Source: Pseudoflavonifractor gallinarum (GTDB taxonomy: Bacteria; Bacillota; Clostridia; Oscillospirales; Oscillospiraceae). Taken from it: a stretch of 64,000 bases of DNA. The notes beneath the pieces are model-generated. The model saw only the letters and a program-made list of their open reading frames with translations, was not told where the DNA came from and did not search any database. The DNA is taken from NCBI RefSeq assembly GCF_014982855.1, contig NZ_JADCKF010000008.1, positions 62,001 through 126,000 of the forward strand. Reading direction: 5' to 3'. Position numbers and translations under genes: made by a program. Positions 16,132 to 24,013 of this stretch are shown here, piece after piece. Position 1 is the first letter of the stretch, and each line of letters opens with the position of its first letter.

Positions 16132-16477
16132 CAGACTGTCAATAAAGTGTGCTCCTGCGTTTTTCGCTGCAAGAGCCTCGCAGAGTTCCGCCGCCCGCAG
16201 GCGGCGGAAGAGGGTGGGATCGTGTTTTCCGGCGGCGTGTACGTCGGAAAACACTCTTCTCAGGCCGCAAGTGTGTGGCCCTTCCCGGGAACCCAAACAA
16301 AGCCCAGCGAAGCGGGGGTTTGTTTGGGAGAGGAGGGGCAAGGGAGCAAAGTGAGCCCTGGCCTTCAGGCCGGGGGGAACGGTGCGGACTTTGACCCGAC
16401 GATGCGTGCGGCGGTCTGCATCCCCTCGAAAAAATGCTTGCATTTTTGAGAAGCGTGTCGAAAGACTTCGACACGCT
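16131..16477 (+). repeat. Structured intergenic repeat, copy A (long form)
   Basis: Modules in order: CAGACTGTC start; stem 1 (16186-16195 with 16200-16209); stem 2 (16222-16234 with 16242-16254); CTCAGGCCGCAAGTGTG; stem 3 CCCAAACAAA with TTTGTTTGGG (16292-16301, 16319-16328); a CCTGGCCTTCAGGCCGG hairpin; CTGCATCCCCTCG; then AAAAATGC-TT-GCATTTTT. A last hairpin, AGCGTGTCGAA with TTCGACACGCT (16452-16462, 16467-16477), also occurs in copy B and ends 2 bp before the regulator stop codon. The stems vary by paired changes between copies. There is no gene inside. Confidence 0.75.
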
Positions 16478-16478
16478 A

Positions 16479-16970
16479 TCACAGGTCGTCATTGAATTTG
16501 TACCCGATCCCCCAGATGGTGAGGATATACTCGGGCGCGTCCGGGTTGGGCTCGATCTTTTTCCGCAGCTTGCGGATGAAGGCCATGATGTTGCTGTCGG
16601 TGGTGTAATAGTCCTCCTCCCACACCGCCTGGTAGATCTGCTCCTTGGTAAAAACGGTCCCCCGGTTCTGGGCCAGGAAATACAGGATGTCGAACTCCTT
16701 GGGGGTCAGGGCGATCTCCTTCCCGGCCCGGAGCACCCGTCTGCTCCGGGGGGATATGACAAGGTCTCCGCAGGTCATCCCGTCGGCCTCCGTCTCCCCG
16801 GCCGCACCGCCCACCTCGAGCATCAGGGCGTCGGAGGCCCCCGTCCCCAGGCTCTCGATCCCCCGGCGCAGTTCTCTTCCCCCCGGCGTATCGGGGGCCC
16901 CGCGCTCCAGCGCCTGCCGGAGCCATTGGAGGACGGCGGAGTCCAGGGAGGCAAAATAGATTTTTTTCAC
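16479..16970 (-). CDS. Orphan OmpR-type winged-helix DNA-binding protein
   Basis: A 163-residue protein whose C-terminal ~95 residues are an OmpR/PhoB Trans_reg_C domain: LTPKEFDILYFLAQNRGTVFTKEQIYQAVW, then the recognition region SNIMAFIRKLRKKI and the wing ILTIWGIGYKF. The N-terminal ~65 residues are too short for a receiver and show no phosphoacceptor Asp pattern, so it is a truncated or orphan regulator. The GTG at 16970 is chosen for GGGGAGG seven bases upstream. It lies between two MgtA genes, 40 bp after the mgtA2 stop, and is probably cotranscribed with mgtA2. The 11-bp direct repeats at both mgtA promoters are the site type this domain binds. Confidence 0.8.
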   Translation of the reverse strand: MKKIYFASLDSAVLQWLRQALERGAPDTPGGRELRRGIESLGTGASDALMLEVGGAAGETEADGMTCGDLVISPRSRRVLRAGKEIALTPKEFDILYFLAQNRGTVFTKEQIYQAVWEEDYYTTDSNIMAFIRKLRKKIEPNPDAPEYILTIWGIGYKFNDDL

Positions 16971-17010
16971 GCGGTCTCCTCCCCTTTCTCCCACACATGG
17001 AATGGATGTC

Positions 17011-19671
17011 TCACCACAGCGTATGATACCGCCTGAGATAGTACCGCTTGGCCAGTGTGACCAGCAGCATATAGCACAGCACCATGCCGGCCAGGAACAG
17101 GAAATAGACCCCCGGCAGCGGGGTCAGCCCCAGCCAGGCCGCCGCCGGTGTATACACCACCGCCGTCAGCGCCAGCAGTCCCCCGGAGGTCACCAGCCAC
17201 ACCACGCCGGACGCCCGGCTCTGAACAAAGGGGATGTGCCGGGTGCGGAGCATGTGCAGGATGAGCACCTGGGTCCACATGGACTCCAGAAACCACCCGG
17301 TGTGGAACAGCATGGCATACTGCTCCTGCATGGCCCCGGACAGGGCGGCGTATCCGCCCCCCAGCAGGGAGGGACAGAGGACCCAGTACAAAAAGGCGAA
17401 GGTCAGCAGGTCGAACAGAGAGCTCACCGGTCCGAAAAACCGCATGAACCGCCCCAGAGTATGGCCCGACCAGATGCTGGGCCTGCCGCAGTCCTCCCCG
17501 TCCACCCGGTCCCAGGGGAGGGTCATGCACAGCAGGTCATAGAGCAGATTGAGGAGCAGCAGCTGGATGGAGGTCATGGGCAGGAAGGGCAGGAAGGCGC
17601 TGGCCAGCACGATGGAGAAGATGTTCCCGAAATTGGACGAGGCCGTGATGTGGATATACTTGCTCATGTTGGCAAAGGCCCGGCGCCCCTCCAGGATGCC
17701 CTGTTCCAGCACGTTGAGGTCTTTTTTCAGGAGGATGACGTCGGCGGCCTCCTTGGCGGCCGGCGCGGCCGTGTCCACGGAGATGCCCACGTCGGCACTG
17801 GTCATGGCGGCCAGGTCGTTCATCCCGTCCCCCAGGAAGCCCACGGTGTGTCCGTTCTCCCGCAGGAGGCGGATCAGCTCCGATTTCTGCCCCGGCGTCA
17901 GCTCGGCAAAGACGTCCGTCTGCTCCACCGCCGTGATGCGCGCATCCTCCGTCAGGGCCATCAGCGCCTCTCCGGTCAGGATCTGCTCCGCCGGGATGCC
18001 CAGACGCCGGCACACCGAACCGGCCACGCTCCGGTGGTCCCCGGTGAGCACCTTGACCCGGACATGGAGCTCCCGCAGGCGGCCCAGCGCCTGGGCGGCT
18101 GAGCGCTTGGGCGCGTCAAAAAAGACCAGATACCCCAGCAGCGTCAGCTCCCGCTCGTCCTCCGGACAGAGTTTTTGCTTTCCGGGCAGCCTGCGCCCGG
18201 CCACGGCCAGCACCTTCATGCCGTCCTCCAGCATCTCGTCCACCACAGCGTGGACCCCTCCGGCATCGGCCGGGTCGATCTCCACGGTCTCTCCCCGGTG
18301 GAAGACCCGGCGGCAGCGGGCATAGACCTGCTCCACCGCCCCCTTGGTGATCATAAAGGGCTCCCCCTCCCCGTCGGAGAGGAGGACGCTGGCGCATTTG
18401 CGGGTGTAGTCAAAGGGGAGCTCATCCCATTTCCGCACCCGCTGCCCCAGCGCCTGAAAATGCGCCTCCCGGCCCGGCATACCGGAGCAGGCCAGGATGG
18501 CCCGGTCCAGATGGTTGGAGGGCCCCCCGTGACAGAGGCTGTTCAGATAGGCGCAGTCCAGCACCGTGCCGCTCTCCTCCCCCAGGATGTCCAGGTAGTA
18601 CTCCAGATGGATCTCGTCCCCGGTCAGGGTGCCGGTCTTGTCCACGCACAGCACATCCATGCTGCCAAAGCTCTGCATGGCGTTGATGTTCTTGACGATG
18701 GTCTGCTTCCGCCCCATGGCGGCGCTCCCCCTGGCCAGGCAGGCGTTGATCACCACGGGGAGCATCTCGGGGGTGAGCCCCACCGCCACCGAGAGGGCAA
18801 AGAGAAAGGAGGTCCCCCAGTCCCCTCTGGTCAGGGCCGAGATCACGAAGACCACCGGCACCAGGGTGGTCATGAAGCGGATCAGCACCCAGGCGATGGA
18901 GTTGGCCCCCTGGTCAAAGCTCCGTCTGGTCTCCTGCAGCTCCCGGAGGTAGCTCCCGTATACGGTGTGGGGACCCACGGCCAGGACCACGCCCTCGCCA
19001 CTGCCGCTGAGGACGCTGCTGCCGGTAAAGGCCAGATTGGAGCACGCGCTCAGGGCCGCCGAGCACTCCGGCGGAAGGGGGGATACCGTCTTTTCCAGGA
19101 CGGTGCTCTCCCCGGTCAGCAGCGACTGGGAGACAAAGAGGCCGTGCACGCCGGTCAGGCGCAGGTCGGCCGGGACCCGGTCTCCGGTGGAGAGGAGCAC
19201 CACGTCCCCCACCACCAGCTCCTCCGCCGGGATGCGCAGCACCTGTCCTCCCCGCCGGACCGAGACGGTGATGGCGCGCTCTCCGATCAGCCGGTCGGCC
19301 GCCGAGCCCGCTCTCCGCTCCTGGAGCAGCCGGACGGCCCCTCCGGCCACCAGCATCAGGAGGATGAGGGCCACCGTGGTCCCGTTCCGGCTGAAATTGG
19401 AGTCCAGCCAGACGTCGGTGACAAAGGACACCGCCGCCAGCACCAGCAGGATCACGCTGAAGGGGGTGATGAACGCCCGGCGGAGCCGCGCTCCCGGCCC
19501 CTCCTCCGTGCGGTACCCGATCCGGTTTTCTCCGTACTTCTCCCGCATCCGGGGGATCTGCTCCCGGCTCAGCCCCGTGGGGGTCACCCGGAGCTCCCGG
19601 TAAAGGGTCTCCACGTCCTCCCGCGCATAGCGGCGCAATCGCTCCTGCGGCGATGACGGTATCTGCTCCAT
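17011..19671 (-). CDS. mgtA: Magnesium-transporting P-type ATPase, MgtA-like (paralogue 2)
   Basis: An 886-residue type IIIB P-type ATPase, paralogous to the one at 13104. It has TGESTVLEKTV in the actuator domain, DKTGTLTGDEI near residue 344, and GFLGDGMNDLAAMTSADVGISV in the hinge. Conserved membrane segments include FGPVSSLFDLLTFAFLYWVL and HTGWFLESMWTQ. The ATG at 19671 is chosen because GGGGAG lies eight bases upstream. The leader is short (about 40 nt), unlike paralogue 1. Its promoter carries the same 22-bp element. The winged-helix regulator follows, so the operon may be autoregulated. Confidence 0.92.
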   Translation of the reverse strand: MEQIPSSPQERLRRYAREDVETLYRELRVTPTGLSREQIPRMREKYGENRIGYRTEEGPGARLRRAFITPFSVILLVLAAVSFVTDVWLDSNFSRNGTTVALILLMLVAGGAVRLLQERRAGSAADRLIGERAITVSVRRGGQVLRIPAEELVVGDVVLLSTGDRVPADLRLTGVHGLFVSQSLLTGESTVLEKTVSPLPPECSAALSACSNLAFTGSSVLSGSGEGVVLAVGPHTVYGSYLRELQETRRSFDQGANSIAWVLIRFMTTLVPVVFVISALTRGDWGTSFLFALSVAVGLTPEMLPVVINACLARGSAAMGRKQTIVKNINAMQSFGSMDVLCVDKTGTLTGDEIHLEYYLDILGEESGTVLDCAYLNSLCHGGPSNHLDRAILACSGMPGREAHFQALGQRVRKWDELPFDYTRKCASVLLSDGEGEPFMITKGAVEQVYARCRRVFHRGETVEIDPADAGGVHAVVDEMLEDGMKVLAVAGRRLPGKQKLCPEDERELTLLGYLVFFDAPKRSAAQALGRLRELHVRVKVLTGDHRSVAGSVCRRLGIPAEQILTGEALMALTEDARITAVEQTDVFAELTPGQKSELIRLLRENGHTVGFLGDGMNDLAAMTSADVGISVDTAAPAAKEAADVILLKKDLNVLEQGILEGRRAFANMSKYIHITASSNFGNIFSIVLASAFLPFLPMTSIQLLLLNLLYDLLCMTLPWDRVDGEDCGRPSIWSGHTLGRFMRFFGPVSSLFDLLTFAFLYWVLCPSLLGGGYAALSGAMQEQYAMLFHTGWFLESMWTQVLILHMLRTRHIPFVQSRASGVVWLVTSGGLLALTAVVYTPAAAWLGLTPLPGVYFLFLAGMVLCYMLLVTLAKRYYLRRYHTLW

Positions 19672-19718
19672 GGCGCACACTCCCCTCCGGCCGTGCTCTC
19701 CGCACTTGTGTCCTGCCT

Positions 19719-19724
19719 ATTGTA
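19719..19724 (-). promoter_or_regulatory. -10 box of mgtA paralogue 2
   Basis: TACAAT on the minus strand, again 28 bp from the conserved element, with CACCCA at the expected -35 position. The lack of a -35 box parallels paralogue 1. Confidence 0.55.
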
Positions 19725-19752
19725 CCATATTCTCTTCCCCTTGGGTGAGCTG

Positions 19753-19774
19753 AAATTCTTGCGATTTTCTTGCC
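19753..19774 (-). promoter_or_regulatory. Conserved 22-bp MgtA operator, copy 2
   Basis: On the minus strand it reads GGCAAGA-AAATC-GCAAGA-ATTT, a GCAAG direct repeat with 11-bp spacing, matching 16062-16083 at 20 of 22 positions. Confidence 0.65.
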
Positions 19775-19800
19775 CTTCCAGGTCTAGGGCGTCCCGCTTC

Positions 19801-20754
19801 TCAGGGATTCACCACGTTCACCGGCGTGCCGGCCAGGAAACACTCCAGATTGTGGGCCGCGATCTCCATCAGGCGCACCCGGGTCTCCCGGGGGCCCCAG
19901 GCCAAATGGGGCGTGATGATGCAGTTGGGCGCGCCGATGAGGAGGTCTCCCGAGCGGGGCGGCTCCTCACACAGCACATCCAGGGCCGCGCCCCCCACCT
20001 GTCCGGAGCAGAGGGCCTCATAGAGGGCGCTCCCGTCGATGAGCGGTCCCCGGGCGGTGTTGAGAATCAGAACGCCCCGCTTCATGGCGGCCAGGCGCGC
20101 GCGGTTGAGGAAGCCCCTGCGCTCCTCGGTCAGGGGGCAGTGGAGGGAGAGGATATCCGAGCGGCGCAGGACCTCCTCCAGAGGGGCGGCGCGCAGCCCG
20201 GGCATCTCCTCGATCGTGTGGGAGGAGGAGACCAGCACCTCCATCCCGAAGGCCAGGGCGAGACGGGCCACCGCCTGGCCGATCCGGCCATAGCCAACGA
20301 TGCCGAAGGTCTTGCCCTCCAGCTCCATCATGGGCTTCTCCCAGTAGCAGAAATCCTCGATCCGGGCCCAGTTCCCCGCCTTGACGCTCTCGCTGTGCAG
20401 ACCCACGTGGTTGGTGAGCTCCAGCAGCAGCGCAAAGACGTGCTGGGCCACCGCATGGGTGCTGTACGCCGGAATGTTGGTCACGACGATCCCCCGCTCC
20501 CGGGCCGCCTCCAGGTCCACCACGTTGTACCCGGTGGCCAGGACGCTGATATAGCGCAGGTTGGGGCAGGCCTCCAGCACCGCGCGGTCCAGAACGGTCT
20601 TGTTGGTCATGGCCACCTGGGCCTCCCCGATGCGCTCGGCCACCAGCTCCGGCGGCGTGCGGTCATAGACCGTCAGCGTTCCAAACCGCTCCAGAGGGGC
20701 CCAGTCCAGATCGCCCGGATTGAGGGTGTACCCGTCCAAAATCACACAATTCAT
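19801..20754 (-). CDS. D-2-hydroxyacid dehydrogenase, NAD-dependent
   Basis: A 317-residue member of the D-isomer-specific 2-hydroxyacid dehydrogenase family (glycerate/hydroxypyruvate reductase type), a cytoplasmic oxidoreductase that interconverts 2-oxoacids and D-2-hydroxyacids. The Rossmann motif GYGRIGQAVARLA lies near residue 152, LNTARGPLIDGSAL near 230 carries the catalytic Arg, and ITPHLAWGPRETR near 285 carries the catalytic His. The ATG at 20754 is preferred over one 6 bp upstream because of its spacing from AAGGGAG. A terminator separates it from the HAD gene upstream. The substrate is not determined. Confidence 0.88.
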   Translation of the reverse strand: MNCVILDGYTLNPGDLDWAPLERFGTLTVYDRTPPELVAERIGEAQVAMTNKTVLDRAVLEACPNLRYISVLATGYNVVDLEAARERGIVVTNIPAYSTHAVAQHVFALLLELTNHVGLHSESVKAGNWARIEDFCYWEKPMMELEGKTFGIVGYGRIGQAVARLALAFGMEVLVSSSHTIEEMPGLRAAPLEEVLRRSDILSLHCPLTEERRGFLNRARLAAMKRGVLILNTARGPLIDGSALYEALCSGQVGGAALDVLCEEPPRSGDLLIGAPNCIITPHLAWGPRETRVRLMEIAAHNLECFLAGTPVNVVNP

Positions 20755-20797
20755 AAACATTCTCCCTTCTGCTTCCGGCTGCTCCCGGAGCAAGACA

Positions 20798-20834
20798 CAA
20801 AAAGCGGCGCGGTCCCATTTCGAGACCGCGCCGC
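20798..20834 (-). terminator. Terminator after the HAD gene
   Basis: GCGGCGCGGTC pairs with GACCGCGCCGC (11 bp, 9-nt loop); on the minus strand TTTTTG follows. It ends the transketolase-HAD operon. Confidence 0.75.
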
Positions 20835-20930
20835 CGTATCGTTCCTTGGTACGCTTTGCATGCCGCCCCGCAAGCCGGGGCAGCCCATCCGTGACCCGAA
20901 ACCGCTTCTTGTGGGATGAACCCCTGTCCG

Positions 20931-21761
20931 TTACGCCTCTGGGTGGAGCACATAGCGCTCCACCATCCGGCCCACGCCGTCCTCCTGATTGGAGGGGGCG
21001 ATCTGACCGGCCGCTTCCCGGGCACAGTCCATCCCGTTTTCCATGGCAAAGGAGCACCCCGCCCAGCGGAGCATCTCCACATCGTTTCCGCCGTCCCCGA
21101 AGGCCATGACCTCCTCCCGGGCGATCCCCAGGCGGGCACACAGCTGCGCCAGGGCCCGGCCCTTGTCGGCGCCCGCCGAGCTGATCTCCAGGTTATGGGA
21201 CAATCCGGAGGTCACATAGAGCCCCGGGATGGAGGCAAGCTCCTCCCGCAGCGGGGCGCGGACGGCCTCGGGAACGAAGAAGTTGTCGATCTTCTCCACC
21301 CGCCGTCCGGCCAGGATCTCCTCCAGGGAGTCCACCAGGGTGATCACCCGCTCGGCGGTGCGCTGAAATTCCGGCGACAGGCAGAAATGCTGTCCCATCT
21401 CGGCCAGCACGGCCCGCTCCAGATAGGCCTCCCCGTCCGAGTAGGTCAGGAAGGGCACGCCCGCCCGGCGCAGCATCCCGAAGAGACGCCGCCAGACCGG
21501 CTCCTCCAGACCGTTCCGGTCCAGCCAGACATCCTCCGCCACGGCCCGGGTGCTCGTCCCGTTGCAGAGGATGGTGTAGTCCACGCACCCCAGCTTCTCC
21601 ACGCTGTCCCGCACGAAGCACCAGGGCCTCCCGCTGGCCAGGACGATGTGCACCCCCCGCTCCGACGCCGCGCGCAGGGCCGCGCAGCTGCGGGGCGAGA
21701 TGGTCACATGGTCCCGCTCCAGGAGGGTGCCGTCCATATCGGTGGCAATGAGACGGATCAT
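20931..21761 (-). CDS. HAD-superfamily hydrolase, Cof-type (IIB)
   Basis: A 276-residue haloacid-dehalogenase phosphatase. Motif I is DMDGTLLERDH at residues 8-18, motif II is LASGRPW near 41, motif III Lys is in DKGRALAQLCARLGI near 200, and motif IV is AFGDGGNDVEMLRWAG near 220. The large cap between motifs II and III is the IIB type seen in Cof proteins, which dephosphorylate sugar or cofactor phosphates. Its ATG directly follows the TAA of the transketolase C-terminal gene, so translation is coupled and a sugar-phosphate substrate is plausible. Confidence 0.9.
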   Translation of the reverse strand: MIRLIATDMDGTLLERDHVTISPRSCAALRAASERGVHIVLASGRPWCFVRDSVEKLGCVDYTILCNGTSTRAVAEDVWLDRNGLEEPVWRRLFGMLRRAGVPFLTYSDGEAYLERAVLAEMGQHFCLSPEFQRTAERVITLVDSLEEILAGRRVEKIDNFFVPEAVRAPLREELASIPGLYVTSGLSHNLEISSAGADKGRALAQLCARLGIAREEVMAFGDGGNDVEMLRWAGCSFAMENGMDCAREAAGQIAPSNQEDGVGRMVERYVLHPEA

Positions 21762-22709
21762 TTACTTCTTCAGAGCCACCGCGGCGCGGGCCTGGGTCGC
21801 GATCCCCTCGGGGGTGAGACCGTAGTGCTCCAGCACCAGGGGGGCCTTGCCGGAGCGGCCGAACACGTCGTTGACGCCGTGGCGCACCACGGGCACGGGG
21901 CACACGCCGGAGAGATAGCCGGCCACGGCCTCGCCCAGACCGCCCAGGATGTTGTGCTCCTCGGTGGTCACGATGGCGCCGGTCTCCCGGGCGGCGCGGA
22001 GCAGCAGCTCCTCGTCCAGGGGCTTGATGGTGTGCATGTCGATGACCCGGGCGTCGATGCCGTCGGCCTGGAGCATCTCGGCGGCCTTCAGGGCCATCTG
22101 CACCATCATGCCGGTGGCCACGATGGTCACATCGCTGCCGTCCTTCAGGGTGGTGCCCTTGCCCAGCTCAAAGGTGTAGCCGGGGATGGTGTCGGTGACG
22201 GTCTCCACCGCCAGGCGGCCCAGACGCAGGTAGGCGGGGCCCTCATAGTCCAGCAGGGCCTTGACCGCCAGCTTCATCTCGTGGCCGTCGCAGGGGCAGC
22301 ACACCAGCATGCCGGGAATGGAGCGCATGGTGGCGAAGTCCTCGCAGCACTGATGGGTGGCGCCGTCCTCGCCCACGCTCAGACCGCCGTGGGAGCCCAC
22401 CACCTTCACATTCAGGTGGGGGTAGGCCACGGAGTTGCGCACCTGCTCAAAGGCGCGGCCGGCGGCAAACATGGCGAAGGTGGCGGCAAAGGGCTTTTTG
22501 CCGCAGGTGGCAAGGCCGGCGGCCACGCCGACCATGTTGCTCTCGGCGATGCCCATGTTGAAAAAGCGCTCCGGATAGGCCTTGGAAAAATTCTTGGTCA
22601 TGGTGGCGCCCGAGAGGTCGGCGTCCAGCACCACCAGCTCGGGATACTGCTCCGCCAGTTCTACGATAGCCTCGCCGAAGGCGGCGCGGGTTGCGATCTT
22701 ATCAGCCAT
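21762..22709 (-). CDS. Transketolase, C-terminal subunit
   Basis: A 315-residue protein with the pyrimidine-binding and C-terminal domains of transketolase. Landmarks are ERFFNMGIAESNMVGVAAGLA near residue 48 (catalytic Glu), GEDGATHQCCEDFATMRSIPG near 112, and YLRLGR near 160. Transketolase moves two-carbon units between sugar phosphates with thiamine diphosphate; in many Firmicutes it is split into two genes, as here. The N-terminal partner lies 3 bp upstream on the same strand and the HAD gene directly downstream. Expected in the cytoplasm as a heteromeric complex. Confidence 0.93.
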   Translation of the reverse strand: MADKIATRAAFGEAIVELAEQYPELVVLDADLSGATMTKNFSKAYPERFFNMGIAESNMVGVAAGLATCGKKPFAATFAMFAAGRAFEQVRNSVAYPHLNVKVVGSHGGLSVGEDGATHQCCEDFATMRSIPGMLVCCPCDGHEMKLAVKALLDYEGPAYLRLGRLAVETVTDTIPGYTFELGKGTTLKDGSDVTIVATGMMVQMALKAAEMLQADGIDARVIDMHTIKPLDEELLLRAARETGAIVTTEEHNILGGLGEAVAGYLSGVCPVPVVRHGVNDVFGRSGKAPLVLEHYGLTPEGIATQARAAVALKK

Positions 22710-22712
22710 GGT

Positions 22713-23558
22713 TTACTTCCCCTCCAGTTCGTTCAGCTTGGCTTCCAGCTCGGCATGGGCCTTCTCATACTGCTCGTCGTTGGGAGCCTTGCCATGCCAG
22801 CCGGCGTCGTTCTCCATGAAGGAGACGCCCTTGCCCTTGACCGTGCGGGCCAGGATGACGGTGGGCTTGTCGGTGCAGGCGCGGGCCTGCTCCAGCGCGT
22901 CGGCGATGGCCGCATAGTCGTGGCCGTCCACCTGGAGCACGTTCCAGTTGAAGGCGGCAAACTTCTGATCCAGAGGCTCGGTGGGCATGACGTCGGCGGT
23001 CTTGCCGTCGATCTGAAGGCCGTTCACATCCACGAAGGCGCAGAGGTTGGACAGATGGTACTTGGCCGCGGCCATGGCGGCCTCCCAGATCTGGCCCTCG
23101 GCCACCTCACCGTCGCCCAGGACGGCATAGACCCGGTAGTCCTTCTTGTCCAGCTTGCCGGCCAGAGCCATACCCACCGCGGTGGAGAGGCCCTGTCCCA
23201 GGGAGCCGGTGGACATGTCCACGCCGGGGACGTGCACCATGTCGGGATGGCCGGAGAGATGGCCCTCAATGGAGCGGAAGAGCTTGAGCTCCTCCACGGG
23301 GAAGAATCCCCGCAGCGCCAGCACGGAGTAGAGCGCGGGCGTGCAGTGGCCCTTGGAGAGCACGAAGCGGTCCCGATCGGGGGACTTGGGCTCCTTGGGG
23401 TCCACCTTCATCTCGTGAAAATAGAGCACCGTCAGGATGTCCATCGCGGACAGCGCGCCGCCGATGTGGCCGGAAGCCGCCGTATGGACCATATCCATGC
23501 CCAGCAGGCGCCCTTTTGCAGCGGTGACTGCCAGTTCATGTACCTTTGCCTGTTCCAT
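22713..23558 (-). CDS. Transketolase, N-terminal subunit
   Basis: A 281-residue protein with the thiamine diphosphate-binding domain of transketolase. HTAASGHIGGALSAMDIL is near residue 22, LSKGHCTPALYSVLA near 67, GSLGQGLSTAVGMAL near 110, and the cofactor motif GDGEVAEGQIWEA near 140 followed by DVNGLQIDG. The ATG at 23558 is favoured because AGGTGA lies five bases upstream; a GTG 9 bp earlier is possible. It heads the tkt-HAD operon. Repeat copy B lies upstream, so its promoter must lie within the ~140 bp between the repeat and the gene. Confidence 0.92.
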   Translation of the reverse strand: MEQAKVHELAVTAAKGRLLGMDMVHTAASGHIGGALSAMDILTVLYFHEMKVDPKEPKSPDRDRFVLSKGHCTPALYSVLALRGFFPVEELKLFRSIEGHLSGHPDMVHVPGVDMSTGSLGQGLSTAVGMALAGKLDKKDYRVYAVLGDGEVAEGQIWEAAMAAAKYHLSNLCAFVDVNGLQIDGKTADVMPTEPLDQKFAAFNWNVLQVDGHDYAAIADALEQARACTDKPTVILARTVKGKGVSFMENDAGWHGKAPNDEQYEKAHAELEAKLNELEGK

Positions 23559-23697
23559 TTGATTCACCTGTCCTTTGAACGATATTTTGAACCATTGCTT
23601 TCAGTATAGCCCACCGCGGCCCAGTTCGCAAGATAAAAAACGCCTTTCTTCGTGCGGAAAGCAAATTCCGCCCCCCGCCCCCGGTCCGGAACCCGAA

Positions 23698-23733
23698 AAA
23701 CGGCCCGGAGACCATACGATCTCCGGGCCGTCC
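23698..23733. repeat. 36-bp direct repeat (left), containing a terminator hairpin
   Basis: Identical over 36 bp to 23970-24005; the two copies bracket repeat copy B. Each contains a 12-bp stem (ACGGCCCGGAGA with TCTCCGGGCCGT). On the minus strand this copy is followed by TTTTT, so it can work as the terminator of the kinase-like gene. Confidence 0.8.
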
Positions 23734-23969
23734 CAGCGTGTCGAAAAACTTCGACACGCTTCTCAAAAATGCAAGCATTTTTTCGAGGGGATGCAGGCCG
23801 CCGCGCGCGTGCCCCTTTGGGGCACACACTAACGGCCTGAGCAGGGTGTTTTCCGACGTACATGCCGCCGGAAAACACGATTTTGACTCTTTTCCGCCGT
23901 CTGCCGACGGCGGAACTCTGCGAGGCTCTTGCAGCATAAATCACAGTAATACACTTTATCGACAGCCTG
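23734..23969 (-). repeat. Structured intergenic repeat, copy B (short form)
   Basis: In reverse orientation to copies A and C. It begins with the AGCGTGTCGAA/TTCGACACGCT hairpin (23735-23760), then CTCAAAAATGCAAGCATTTT, a GTGCCCC/GGGGCAC hairpin in place of the long internal region of A and C, the CGGAAAACAC stem 2, the TTCCGCCGTC/GACGGCGGAA stem 1, and the CACTTTATCGACAG end. No gene is contained. Confidence 0.72.
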
Positions 23970-24005
23970 AAACGGCCCGGAGACCATACGATCTCCGGGC
24001 CGTCC
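23970..24005. repeat. 36-bp direct repeat (right), containing a terminator hairpin
   Basis: Perfect copy of 23698-23733, lying 8 bp after the stop codon of the kinase-like gene (minus strand). This is the natural place for that gene's terminator, so the left copy looks like the duplicate. Confidence 0.8.
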
Positions 24006-24013
24006 TGTCTTGT

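Noticed and set aside
16147-16449. Short open frames inside repeat copies A, B and C with similar translations
   Set aside because: The similarity follows from DNA-level repetition. Changes between copies keep base pairing and not codons, there is no ribosome site, and copies B and D break the frame.
20916-23609. An 897-codon plus-strand frame covering the HAD and transketolase genes
   Set aside because: Antisense to three genes with clear catalytic motifs; no plausible start signal.
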